A stretch of 64,000 nucleotides of DNA, from positions 310,001-374,000 of the forward strand of contig JAURVB010014474.1 of NCBI GenBank assembly GCA_033002965.1, in the 5' to 3' direction. Below are positions 1-11,237 of this stretch, piece after piece. A program made the translations under genes and the position numbers. Within the stretch, counting starts at the first letter, position 1; each line of letters opens with the position of its first letter. This stretch comes from Piper betle. Its lineage: Eukaryota; Streptophyta; Magnoliopsida; Piperales; Piperaceae. The notes beneath the pieces are model-generated. The model saw only the letters and a program-made list of their open reading frames with translations. It ran no database searches and was not told where the DNA came from.

Positions 1-815
1 TTTTTGAAGAACTGACCAGTATTGGGCTCGGTGGCAATGGATAGATGGTGGTGGGAATGATAGCGGGAATAGAGGAAATGGTGATGGAGAGCTCTGTGGA
101 GCCAATAGTAAAGGAATTCCACAGGACCCATATGAACAATAAAGCACAAGATCACACCACTGGTCTTCCACAAGGGCAACTTGCGAGCTCTCTCAATAAG
201 ATAACGACCCAAGTAGAGAAGTAGTCCATTTAAGATGATCTGATCGTCCCTGTCGCACAGTAGCTTCTCGTTAATTATTTGTTATTTCTCAAGTACTGGG
301 CATTTGAATTGCTAATAATTAATATCTTGTATTGATATCATGTTGTCATACCAGTTCTCCTCTCTATCAACTTGTTCAAACTCAATACCCCTCTGGACAA
401 TCTTGTTTCTGTTCCTAGCAGTCTGGAAACGAGAGAGGCTCCTCCACAATTGGAAGTGAAGGATTCTCCACAATATGAAGGGCAAGACGGCAAGGTAAGA
501 GAGATCCTTCTCGTCCTTTGGCATGGTCAAGTATGAATGTATGCTGTGTGCTGCCCAAGGTGCCAATACCATGTACTACCACCACACGTTATCAATTGAC
601 AAATCTAAGGCTTGAATGCTTGTATGATTTTCATTTTTTATACAGAAAAACAAGTAAAGAATTTCAAAAAACAGAAAAAGAAGACAGCTCTTGTTGATGT
701 TCTGCATTAGTTGATCAAATTTGGCGATCAAGGAAGGAAATGGTTGAGTGTGTACCTTGAAGCTTCCTAGATCTTGCCATGGCCATTTGGTGAGAGGGCC
801 TGGCATCGAAGCCAT
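1..815 (-). CDS. CER1: CER1-like aldehyde decarbonylase, 5' part (3' end outside window)
   Basis: Very-long-chain alkane synthesis for cuticular wax, an ER membrane enzyme of the fatty-acid hydroxylase superfamily. I read three exons: 756-815, 352-575 and 17-249, all with GT-AG borders and matching phases (0, then 2). The start gives MASMPGPLTKWPW, the typical CER1 N-terminus; the related CER3/WAX2 proteins begin differently. Exon 2 encodes the hydrophobic stretch beginning VLAPWAAHS and ends at the family signature FEQVDREENW; exon 3 continues DDQIILNG and reaches the histidine clusters HRALHHH and HSHHH expected for di-iron binding. About 172 residues of a family usually near 620 are visible and no break is seen. 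A donor GTCAGT ends exon 3 at base 17, so the rest lies left of the window. Paralogues are common in plants, so the exact CER1-family member is not settled. Confidence 0.88.
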
Positions 816-867
816 ACCTTGTCTTTCTTCGTGAAGATGAATGAGAGGCTATGGTGGTGTGAAACTC

Positions 868-875
868 TATTTATA
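868..875 (-). promoter_or_regulatory. TATA box of the CER1-like gene
   Basis: The minus strand reads TATAAATA here, 53 bases upstream of the ATG at 815. That spacing leaves a short 5' leader of about 20-25 bases. Confidence 0.55.
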
Positions 876-2293
876 ACCGTATAGCTAGCCAATGTTGCAC
901 ACCTTATGTTGCAAAGAAGAGATCATAATAACTAAGACGCTTTTTATCAGTAGTAAACACATTTAAGTGGATTAAAGATGTTAGACACGCCCCTAAGGCT
1001 CTATAAGATGTCCTTATATTATAATATTTTTTAAAAAAACTTATTTTATTAATGGATAAAATTATCGATTTAAACCATCATTAAATTTCGAGAATCACCA
1101 ACATATAATAAGTAGAATCACCTCACATTGGTCTCGTCCTATTCCACGTACTAAATATGGATCAATGAGAAGAACGCCAGGTCCATTGGAGGCTACACCT
1201 AACCTACAAGTGATCAAGAGATGACAATCTATCGTATTCCGATCTATATCTTTCGATTGCAAAATTATGCAACCAAATATTTATTGCTGACTGTTAAGTC
1301 ATAATCTTTAGATATGTGTAACGATCGTCATTTTTATTATCATCCAAACAATTTGATCCGACTTTGATGGAATGAGCTCTAATGATGATCAGCATGATAT
1401 TAATTAATTGTTTCCCATCTAATCGACGATATAAAGCCTGTAATATAATTACAAGGTGATAATTACTTGAATGAATCATTAAGTGGGTTTTTTTATATGA
1501 TTCGCCATCTAATGTTGGTCTGATTACAATCAAATGGGTAGAGAGTATTTAATCCAAAGCATGCTCAAATAAATAGATTCACAATAAATGTCGCCAAATT
1601 CTCTTCTAATTGTCTTATCTCTAATGTTGGAGTTGTCGGTGAAACCATAATGCGGATGTGCAGAAGCACGTGACAGAGCTTTCGCCATGAAAGCATATAT
1701 TTGGAAGGTTGAGCTCGCTAGATCCCACGTCGAAGCTAAATAGGCATCTGACCACTTCAAAAATCAATTTGATTTTGATATGTTAAACTATTTGGAATTG
1801 TCATTATTTTCATTCATAGGGGTGGGCATATGTGGCCTGTCTAATTAATTCATGTATAGTTACGTAGTATTAATTCATGTATAGCTAGTATTCATGTACG
1901 CTTCTACTTTGTTATATATGTTAGTCGCAAACATGCTTGTGTGTATATATAGTATGTTAAATCAATGTGGTCTAATTGATATATACGTCGGTGTCAATGC
2001 CATTACGTATATACGTACCATAGTAGGAAATATTAAGGGTACGAGTCAATATCCCTGTATAGTTTCTTATATACAAGTTATATATAGAACTTTAATTAAC
2101 AATTTTAGCATGGAATTATTATTATTAGTGGATATATATGCATAAGAGTTTCTTTTAAGTGGCAGGTTCTGAGCCATTGATTTGCCAAATTGGAGATATT
2201 TTGCATTTTAATTATACATGTGGGCGGGCCTCTTTTGAAACGAATATCGTAGGGCATAATGAAGTTAAAATTATAGGCAGTGATTTGTAGGGA
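876..2293. other. AT-rich spacer, no gene seen
   Basis: Only short chance reading frames without recognisable domains. No RNA gene or element with clear ends was found. Confidence 0.5.
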
Positions 2294-2301
2294 GTGATTT
2301 G

Positions 2302-2853
2302 TAGGGTGTAAACGAGCCGAGCCAAGTTGAGCCGAGCCGAGCCGAGTAAAGAGGGATGTGTTTGAATTCGACGTGATTTTTGACAATCATATTTGAGTTT
2401 GTTTAAGTGTTTGACAAGCTTCGATATATTATAGGTCGAGCTGAACTCTTCTAAAATCTATGGTATTTGGACTTGGCTCGTGTCTGAATCGTTATATTTT
2501 TGAGCCGAGCTCAAGTCGAGTTTGAGCCGAGCAAATGTTTATGTTTGGTTTGTGCACAATTTATATTGGATCAAAATTTTCTTTCCAACGCTATGTCAGT
2601 TCAATATGACCTCAATAGTATTGACGAGTTAAGTCGAGATGAATATTTTTTTGAGTTTGAACACATCGAGTTCGAGTTTCGAGCTAAGCATAGTCGAACA
2701 CTCCTTAAGTTTAAGCTATGTTCGTTGTTCAACGAGCTATCTATTTTGAGCCGAATATTCTTTTCAGGCACAAAATTAATGAACACGAGTTCAAGCCGAA
2801 TCGAGCTGAACGTAAAATGCTTGCAAAATAGGTTTAACTTGTTTACACCCATA
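2302..2853. mobile_element. Non-autonomous hAT-like element with perfect 8-bp TSD
   Basis: The element begins TAGGGTGTAAAC and ends GTTTACACCCATA, so the termini are inverted repeats. It is flanked on both sides by GTGATTTG (2294-2301 and 2854-2861), an exact 8-bp target duplication as produced by hAT transposases. The 552-bp interior is filled with degenerate GAGCCGAGC / CTCGAGTT-type short repeats and encodes no transposase; long frames through it are by-products of the repeats. The left flank also has the TSD word in a small tandem duplication just upstream. Confidence 0.85.
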
Positions 2854-3191
2854 GTGATTTGCACTAAAATCAACTCCTAAATAGCTACAAAAACAACATT
2901 AATTAATCTCTTTTAGTTGGAGGTTTGCTTATGAGAGAAGAGATTGGGAGTTTAATTACCAATTGTATGATATCACATTGTTCAAGGAAATTAAATTGAG
3001 TTATGCAGCCTATGTATGTCAAGTTGTTGCATGTGCTGGCATACAATGTACGTATTTAATTACATTAATATAAAGAGAAGCAACCTGATTAATTTCATTA
3101 ATAATAGCTATTAAGAATATTATTCGATAGGAAATCATTTATGTAGTGAAAGATTTATGCAGTGCTAGCATGGTAAGGAGTGAAGCCTAAC

Positions 3192-3817
3192 TACGGCTGT
3201 TAATTGAGCGAACCAGCTCGTGAGCATTTGACATTCAACTCGGTTCTATTCAGACTCGAAACTCGACATTTAAATGCTTGAGCTCAAACTCGACTCAAAC
3301 TTGAATCCTTCGAGCCGAATTTGAGCAAGGCCGTGTTCGTCTTGACTCAACTCAGTTATAACTCGAACTCGACTCGAAATCGACTTGTAGCTTGACTCGA
3401 ACTCGACTTGATAAAATAATATAATAATATAGTCTTTATATTATATGTATATATATATATATACTAATAAGTATAATTGTAACTAGTTATATTTATTTAT
3501 AACAAAGCAGTGGAGATGAACTTAGATAGGTTGTGGGTTCAATCCACGTTGACTTCATTTTTTTTAAGTGAATTACTTTTCACGTTACAATCAAGCCGGT
3601 TTCGAGCTCACAAACAAGTCGGGCTCAAGCTGAGTTAGACCTTCGTCAAAATTAAACAATTTAAGTTTATTCAAGCTTTGAGTCTAGCTCGAATAACATA
3701 AAAAATATTCGAGTCGAGCTCGAGCATGCATGTTCAAAACTCGTTCAAACTTTGAACTATTTGAGCCCAGTTCGAACATAAATTGAGCTTGGTTCGCTCG
3801 CTCGTTTAGCAGCCCTA
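3192..3817. mobile_element. Non-autonomous hAT-like element with tRNA-like remnant
   Basis: Termini are TACGGCTGTTAA on the left and TTAGCAGCCCTA on the right, an imperfect inverted repeat of the hAT TAGGGCTG type. Flanks AGCCTAAC (3184-3191) and AGCCCAAC (3818-3825) match at 7 of 8 bases. The arms are rich in CTCGAACTCGACTCG-like repeats. Near the middle, at about 3510-3560, sits a piece containing GTGGGTTCAATCCAC, which looks like the T-arm and B box of a tRNA. The longer relative at 46644-47509 carries a fuller tRNA-like module at the same place. Confidence 0.85.
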
Positions 3818-3825
3818 AGCCCAAC

Positions 3826-4970
3826 TATGTGATCATCTTGAAATTAAAAAAACAGTTTGGCGTAACAAAAAAAGGTGCAAAGGTATATTATGAAATTATA
3901 GACTAGACTAATAAAGATAAGAAAACAAAAAACTAACATAAAAAATACATCTAATTAGAATCCAACCATAAAATTTTGTTAGGCTAAAAATTACAATCGG
4001 GCTCCACATCTATAGAATAATTATAACTTATAAGTAAAAAATGAAAAACAAAGGATGATTTTTTTCATACTATATATATATATATATATGTAATTCTTAT
4101 TAATAAAATGAGAATTCAAAGTCTTGTTGAACCATAAGAGTTTTGACGTATCAAAATACAACAATAATAAAAGAAAATAAATCAAATTATTATATTCTAT
4201 CTTCTTATTTGAATAGAGTCTATTTTAAAAAATTAAAGTATATTTTATTATTTTATAAATATTTATCTATAAAATTAAAATTTATCTGTAAAATAAGCAT
4301 GTATGATGAATTACCTTGTCTAGTATAGTCTACAAGTCACATTTTAAATATTGTAAGTACAATATGGGTATAACAAATTTAAATGTGGTATAACATATCT
4401 TTCCATCAACAAAGGGTAATTGGGTTTAACTAGAATATTTTAAATTTATAAAGAAAAATGTTTTATTAGATGTTAAAAATATTTTTGTGATTAATATTTA
4501 GTTAAATATAGGTTAAACAGCTCACCAATTTTTTTAAAAAATACAAATTTTGAAATTTTTTATAATAAAAAAATTGGATATAAATAAAAGCGGCGAGACA
4601 GTTTAATTATCCAATTATGGATGAGTATGTATGATTCATTACTTTAAAACCAGATGTTAATTACCGGGTGAAAAACTTAAATGGTATGCAATGTTGGAAC
4701 TTGCAGTTTTATTGAGACCTTTGCTTTCATGTCCACGTTTTGAGAGAGACGCTTTCACACACCTATTGAACTTAGAGTAGACATTTTTTCCTGTCATGCA
4801 AAACTAACAATTAAACAGCACAAAAAAAATCGTCTAAAAGAAGACCAGAAATTTGAGCTATACTAGACATTGTTGGGCCCTTTGAGCCTCTAAAAAGGAC
4901 TTGTAATAGGTGTTACATGACTTCTCTTAATCCAAAAACTAGTTCAGAGAATAAGGGATTCTTATTAGCC
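3826..4970. other. AT-rich spacer with short TA runs
   Basis: No coding region recognised. A short TA microsatellite lies near 4072-4090. Confidence 0.45.
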
Positions 4971-5242
4971 TATATGCAAGCCACCAACACCTCTTAAATG
5001 TGGGATAAACCTAACAACTCTCCCTAACACATCGGGGGGATCTCAAGGAATAAGCATTTTCCCATTAGCCTATATATAAGTCACCAACACCCTCTAAATG
5101 TGGGATAAACCCAACAACTCCTCATTGAGGCATTAGGGGGATACTTAGGAAATCATGCTATTCTCTAACATATCAGTCACCTAAATGTCTCCCCTTAAAT
5201 GTGGGATAAACCCTAATAACTCCTCTTGACGCATTGGGGGAT
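4971..5242. repeat. Three degenerate tandem repeats of about 70-100 bp
   Basis: The block around AAATGTGGGATAAACC, followed by AACTC and a G-run such as ATTGGGGGA, occurs three times at about 4971-5040, 5069-5141 and 5173-5242. The spacing is uneven and the copies have diverged. It may be the remnant of an LTR or DNA transposon; no termini were identified. Confidence 0.6.
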
Positions 5243-6619
5243 CTCAAAATCATCATTGTCTAATAATCTCCTCCTTTCATTAGACATCACATCATCTATC
5301 TTCCCCTTCATCAAACATCACATCATCCATCCCCCGAAATCCCTTCACCGTCGGACAATTTCTCCTTTCATCAAAAACATCCATAATCGGCAAATAACAA
5401 AGCCCACCTAATTCTGATATCACTATTGAGCCTTTTTGGCCCCAAAAAGTTGATGGGCCTTTTAGGCCAAAATAAAAAACTAGGTTTATAATAAGTGTCA
5501 CAAATTTATCTTAATCTAAAAATTAGTTCAATGAATAAATTTTTCCATCCATATATTAAGGGAAAAGTGAATTTTCTTTTAGGGATAGTATTTTCTATGA
5601 CCGATGTGGAATAAACCGATGTGACATCTCTTTCAAACTATAGCATATTAAATAGTTACGTATTCAATTACAGTATTACTATGTTACACAATGGAACCAC
5701 CCTCACTGGTCACTACCAGTGAAGGAGATATTGAGGGGAAGATTAACGTGCGAAGAGAACCTCCACACAGATTTCATTTTTCCCCGTTAATGGGCATGTC
5801 AACGCATTTAATTTATAAGCGCTTCTCGTCCTCTCCTCCCCAATCCGAACGAATCTAACACTAGCATTAATAGCGAGGACGGGCACCAGATTACATACTA
5901 CAACTCTACATTCGGTACTGTATGCTGTCAAATTTATTGGGTTGGCAGTTTCCATGATTTGGATGCGGTTCAGTACACCAAATACGGCCATTGTCTGCAC
6001 GGGCGTAGTCTATATGTACCCTCTCTGCTTCATTTCTCAGCTACTTTCTGGTTGTGATTATGCAATTTATCCACTCAACATTCATGATCAAGAATCAAAC
6101 TTTCCCAGGACAGAAGATGAAAAGAGAAAAGATTGCCTTTAATATTCGTGAAACAGCCAAAAGGCACTTTTTGCTTGTATGAGCTACAACAAATTGCAAT
6201 GCTTATTGTTTCTTTCACCAAACATCACGTACAACAAATGCCAACGCTCACCAGTTTCTTGTTGCAGATCATGTGAATGGTCTCGTTATGACCCATGTGT
6301 TCGTTTTAAAATGATAAGCCATATTGAGAGGCTAGCAACCTATCCACCAGTCATCACCCAAGAATGAATTCTTGTCTATTTTGTCCTTAGTGGTGTTTCC
6401 ACCAGGGCACTGGTATCAATTTAACCGATTTACACTAATCAATTAACTGATATAACAAGTTTGCCCTCACACTTACTACAACAAATCTGTACCTTTTACA
6501 AAATTTATTTTAAGCGAGTGTGCAGCGAATGATTGATTCTAAAGAGATGCATTCACCAAATGGTATGCATATTTTCTAAAGAGTAATGCATGCATTCTAA
6601 TTAAAAGGTATATATATAT
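5243..6619. other. Spacer, no gene seen
   Basis: Contains a small perfect hairpin near 5708-5725 (CACTGGT / ACCAGTG) and chance frames only. Confidence 0.45.
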
Positions 6620-7352
6620 ATATGGTTGTAAAAATCGGAATCGGAATTAGATTCGGTTTTCGAGGGAGTTAGAATCGAAATCGGCCTAAATCGGACAGGA
6701 ATCGGTTTAGTTGAATCAGTCTAAATCGGTCATATATAATAATTTAACAACTCATAACATAAATACATAAAAATTATATATTGATGTCATTTTGATATTA
6801 TTGTGTGTATTATATTTTATGATATTTTATATTTTTTTAGATTTTTTTGAATTATTTAGCGTTAGTTATTATTTTTAACTCGAGAATGCCACCACAGGTA
6901 TTTCTTGTCCCTTCGTCCGTTCTCTCCTACATCCGCTCTCCTTCCTCGTCGCCACCGTCGCCGCTGCCGGCACGCCCCCTCCCCCAGACTTGCCCCGCCC
7001 CGCCCTGCGCCCGCCGCACCCCACCTCCCCCAACCAGCCCTGCCCTATTCCTCCCCGCCGCCATCGCCCCACCGCCTCCCCCTGTGCCCCAGACACAGGC
7101 CCCTCCCAGATCCTCCCCCTGCCCCCACCCAGCCCGGCTGTTGCCACTCGCCATCTATTGCGGTCGTCTGGAATCGGCCGATTTGAGCCAATTCTAGAAT
7201 CGGCTTGAATCGGTCAAAATCAATTTGAAGTGGCTGATTTACAGACCGATTCGAATGAAAGTCGATTCAAGTGGTTTTTAGAATCGATTTCCCTCCGATT
7301 CGTACGGAATCGGCCAATTCAAATCAATTCTGAATCAGCAATTTTCACCACT
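6620..7352 (+). mobile_element. GC-core hAT-like element, copy 1
   Basis: Same family as 27279-28171 and 28828-29588, in the opposite orientation. Order of parts: terminal arm made of ATCGGAATCGG-type repeats; an AT-rich block near-identical among copies (AACTCATAACATAAATA, then a run of TATTATATTTTATGATATT type); a junction word CGAGAATGCCACC; a C-rich core at about 6940-7140; and a second arm of AATCGG repeats. It has landed in a TA-repeat region, so its target duplication cannot be told from the TA repeats around it. It encodes no transposase; the proline/alanine-rich frames in the core are base-composition effects. Confidence 0.75.
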
Positions 7353-7353
7353 T

Positions 7354-7355
7354 AT

Positions 7356-7438
<83 letters not shown>
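7354..7438. repeat. TA dinucleotide microsatellite
   Basis: An almost pure (TA)n tract of about 80 bases directly follows the GC-core element. Confidence 0.95.
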
Positions 7439-7439
<1 letters not shown>

Positions 7440-7441
<2 letters not shown>

Positions 7442-9170
7442 TCCTCTTAAAGAAGGTAATACCCTTCCCCATATTTAAGGATCTGGACGTGGATACTGTA
7501 AAGGGTTGCATCCTTCTACTATTACACCCCCGTCCAAGGGTTGCATCCTATTTCTTCCTTGTAGATATGCCAATAATATCTCTTAAGAATATATAGTCTT
7601 TAATCGGTGGTGAATTTTTAGAAAAATTATCATTTTCTAAGGAGAAATAACTATGGCGCAATTATATTAATTTATTTTTTTATTTTTTACATTTTTGGGT
7701 TCATTTATAATTTAATTATTTGGTTTTTCTCTCTTATACAAAGTCTTTGTCTTCATTTTCCCCCTATAATTTACTTATTTATTATTAAAATTACTGATTT
7801 TTTAATTCCTAAAACTTTTTTTATTCATTGGTGTATTCTCGTTGTTTATCATTTATTATTTACACATCAATTTGTTTTTGGATTTTTACCATTATTACTT
7901 TCATTTTGGGATTTTATTTTAGTTTTTCCCCTAAAACATGTTTATTTTTTGCATCGGGTACTTTGTGAAATTCTTTACTTTTATTTATTAATGATTTTCC
8001 TCCGTACTAAAATTGTTGTATTTTTCCATATATTTTTAAAAATTGTGATATTTTTTCCTTTATTCAAAATTACTTAAAATTGTAGAATTTCTAATGGATT
8101 AGACAAGATGTTTATAATGAAAAGTTATGGTTATGATCAATAAACTTGGAGATGGGGAAAAAATTAAATGTATAGTTGGAAAAAAACTAGAAAAAAATTA
8201 ATAATTATCTATTAGAAATTGGTAAAATTAGTATGGTATTTGAGTGTTTGTGTTGGCCACTTAGTGATTTTATTTATATTTACTTATCTTTTAATGATTT
8301 TTCCATTAAGAATACTATGTTTTTTCACTTTAAATTTTAATATTTCTTCCCATGTATTTTTTCCCCACAAGTCTGATAACGATCAAAAGTACTTAATTTA
8401 TATCTGTTATTTATTGTAGTTCAGGTACTTTCATATATATTAAGTTTGCAATTTAATTAACCTCAAACAATTTTAAATATTTGATATCAGACATTGATAA
8501 TTTAGGAATTTATATATTTAATAATCATAACATTAGTTTATTTGTATAGTATAATCCACTCATTGAGGAGGGTTTTATGACTAATTTATTTTAAAAGACT
8601 TAGAACCCATCTTATATCTTATATATTAAATATCAAGCCGGATGTGATGTGAAATTATGATGGAAAACTTTGTAAATTCATTGTCCCATATCAAAAGTTT
8701 GTCTATAAATATTTTAAAATTAATTGTTATTACAGAAATAGTAAATTAAGATAGAAATTTGTAATTACTAATATTATTTGTTTTTCTATTTATCAATGTG
8801 GATTTTGCATGATAAGACTTCCTAAATTACTCTAAATAAAAAGTATAGTTCATATAAATTGTATAAAACTCATAAAAAAATTAAGGAACATTGCAGACAA
8901 CAGTGTTCCAATTTAATCAAATAATTTTAGTAAATCTTGCATAAAATCCAATAAGATATACCCTCAGCAACTGGGAATCAAAGTTAACATTTACAAATCA
9001 TGCATAAAAAATATTTCTCCATCCTCTAAAAATTGTTCGCCCCAATAAAATTTTTTCCATGCGAGCTCGTAAGCAGTATCTCACTAAATAGGTCTTATTT
9101 TTCATGCATGATGCATGTAAGGTCAGGGAGCAGGGTATAGCACAGCACTCTTCTTCCATCACATCCTGGT
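7440..9170. other. AT-rich spacer, no gene seen
   Basis: Strongly T- and A-rich; no domain, splice-phased exon or RNA gene recognised. Confidence 0.45.
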
Positions 9171-9825
9171 TTTTTTTTTTGAGAGAGAGATAAACCTTAT
9201 TCAATTAACATAAAAGGAAAATAAAAGGCACATTGCAATTAGCTGCTATGACGGCAAAAACATGTGCAGCAGAGTCATCGGATCTAGAGATCCATTGTAC
9301 AGACAAAGATAATTAAGTCAGAGGCCATAGAAAGAAGCTGTTTACAAAACGAGGAGAACTCAGATATCTAAATAACAAAAATCATCTGGAGAGAGAGCAA
9401 GAACAATAGGCAAGCAGTCAATCAAGGGGAGGCATTTGCTAAGCCAGGAGTGGTTTTCTCTTTAAAGATATGTACGAGATTGCAAAGGCCTAATAGTTCA
9501 CCCTGTTGGGCATTCTGGGCTTGCCCCAAACCTGAATAGACCTTGCAAGATAAACAACCATTAATCCAGTGAAGAGCAGCGCATCAACAAAGTGCTCTGA
9601 GTGATCAAGAGCAGATGCAGTTGCTTTTTTATAGAGAAGTATAGGGAATGGCAAAGCTGTCCCAAGTAAATGGAAAGGGTCTCTTTGTGTGTAAATTTTG
9701 ATGGCCCAATTGATTTTGTGGATTGCATCAAACTTACCCTTAAAGATTAAGGAATTTCTATTTAGCTTGAAAATAAGGAATTTGGCGTTAAACGTGGCCT
9801 TGGCCAATTTGCAATGTAACGACAA
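9171..9825 (-). pseudogene. Possible retrocopy or terminal exon of an unrecognised membrane protein
   Basis: A 111-codon frame (9490-9825) ends WGKPRMPNRVNY and contains a hydrophobic segment around residues 80-95 (VDALLFTGLMVVYLARS). I do not recognise the family. About 310 bases downstream the minus strand shows GAATAAGG, and some 20 bases later a run of ten A (plus-strand T run at 9171-9180). A poly(A) signal and tail in genomic DNA would fit a reverse-transcribed copy, but no target duplication was found. It could instead be the last exon of a decayed gene. Confidence 0.25.
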
Positions 9826-10412
9826 ATAATTTTTAGAAAATATATCTAAGTGATATCTAAAAGAAAAAAATTAAACTGAGCTACAGTTCGTATAGTGTAC
9901 ATAAACTACATATTTAATTTAATTTTTTTAGTAGTAGGTCTTGTAAAATAATATTTGTATATATTAAAAGTAAAATGTATAAATATGACGTTGATAATTT
10001 TTTTCTAAAAATCATTATGATTTATTTTTAATATTTAATTTGTATTATAATTATTTTAATAATTAAGATGAAAAAAATTAAAAATATTAAATTGAGTTAA
10101 AATTTTATTATTTATTTTTCTATTTATCTACGTAGATTTTAATCAGTGCGTCTCATTCAATTACTCTAATAAATAAAAAATGTAGCTCATGTAGACGGTT
10201 AGACGAGCTATGTATATATATATCGTGTGAGAGTCTATTGAAAATTGAAAAATGTTATGGATGAACACTACTTTCGTTATAAGCAGGGTAGGGAGGGTAA
10301 TGAACCCTTAATTTATAAGTTTTTTTAGTCATTTGACCGGGGATTAAAATCTCTAATACAAATCGGAGTGGAGTTTCTACTGGATTTTAGTTTGACCGTC
10401 GTCGCCGCTGAG
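9826..10412. other. Spacer and 5' flank of the DUF716 gene
   Basis: AT-rich; no clear TATA box was chosen. Parts resemble 8700-8960 weakly, suggesting old dispersed repeats. Confidence 0.4.
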
Positions 10413-11237
10413 ATGGGATCGCTGCCGGCCCACATCGCCGCCGTCCTTCTCCTCCTCCCCGCCGGACTCCGCCGTATCTACTCCTCCGCCGCCCACCACC
10501 TCCGATCCCCTCCCCCTCCCCCTCCCACCCATGGTACCTCTCCCCTGCAAACCCCTCAACCTCGACCTCTACGCCCTCCTCCTCCTGCTCCCACTCTCCT
10601 CCTTCGCCTACCTCTTCCTCTCCCTCTCTACCCTTCGCCTCCCCCTCCTCCACCACTCCGCCATCCTCTTCCTCTTCTGGCTCCTCCCCTCCTCGTCGCC
10701 CTCCGCCGCCACCTCCCCCTCCCCCTCCCTCCTCTTCCTCCTCGCCGCCGCCGCCTTCCTCCTCGACGCCGCCGCCGTCGCCTCCTCCGTCGGGTACTCC
10801 GGCGTCGCCGCCCGCGCCTACCAGCTGCTCGCCGCGACCACCGCCGCCTGCGCCGCGGCCTGCCTGGCCCTCGCCGCCCGCCCCGCTGCGTTTTTCGCGG
10901 ACGTCGCGCTCTCGGCGGGGGTTGTGCTCAAAGGGACCTGGGTCTTGCAGGCCGGGCTGCTGCTGTTCTCGGACGCGTTTGCGCCCGCGGGATGCGGGAG
11001 GATGGCGGCGGACGGGGATCGGGATGTGAGGTGCGTGTTGGAGGAGGATCGGATGAGGGGTGTGGCGATGGTGGACTTGTTGTTTGTGGTTCATGTGGTT
11101 GGGGTTGTGGTGGTGGTTTGGGGGTTCTCTGGTTGCATCGGGGATTGGGGCGGGGAAATGGACTTGCTTCCATGGCGGGGGAAGGGCAGTCGGACGGGGT
11201 GTTGGTGCGATCCGAGCCAGAATTCGATTTTGATTGA
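10413..11237 (+). CDS. DUF716 / TMEM45-like multi-pass membrane protein, two frame breaks
   Basis: Single-exon, very GC-rich gene. The protein starts MGSLPAHIAAVLLLLP at 10413, then continues in another frame from about 10531 (VPLPCKPLNLDLYALLL) through several hydrophobic helices. It includes the family signature KGTWVLQAGLLLFSDAF and a helix VVHVVGVVVVVWGF. It returns to the first frame near 11180 and ends SEPEFDFD, stop at 11235-11237; an acidic tail of the EFEIE kind is usual in the plant family. Total length about 275 residues matches the family. The frame changes need one extra base in the C-rich run 10504-10530 and one missing G in the GGGGG at 11177-11181; they cancel each other. Function of plant DUF716 proteins is poorly known. 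Convergent with CESA4. Confidence 0.7.
   Translation: MGSLPAHIAAVLLLLPAGLRRIYSSAAHHLRSPPPPPPTHGTSPLQTPQPRPLRPPPPAPTLLLRLPLPLPLYPSPPPPPPLRHPLPLLAPPLLVALRRHLPLPLPPLPPRRRRLPPRRRRRRLLRRVLRRRRPRLPAARRDHRRLRRGLPGPRRPPRCVFRGRRALGGGCAQRDLGLAGRAAAVLGRVCARGMREDGGGRGSGCEVRVGGGSDEGCGDGGLVVCGSCGWGCGGGLGVLWLHRGLGRGNGLASMAGEGQSDGVLVRSEPEFDFD

Noticed and set aside
2500..2880. 126-codon plus-strand frame and its minus-strand partner
   Set aside because: Lies in the GAGCCGAG/TTCGAG repeats of a hAT-like element; both strands are open because of the repeat pattern.
6847..7208. Several overlapping Pro/Ala- and Gly-rich frames
   Set aside because: Open in many frames because of the C-rich core of the GC-core element; no domain.
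7230..7478. Frame with a long Tyr-Ile repeat
   Set aside because: It is the TA microsatellite translated.
10387..11094. 235-codon minus-strand frame rich in Gly and Glu
   Set aside because: Shadow of the GC-rich DUF716 gene on the opposite strand.
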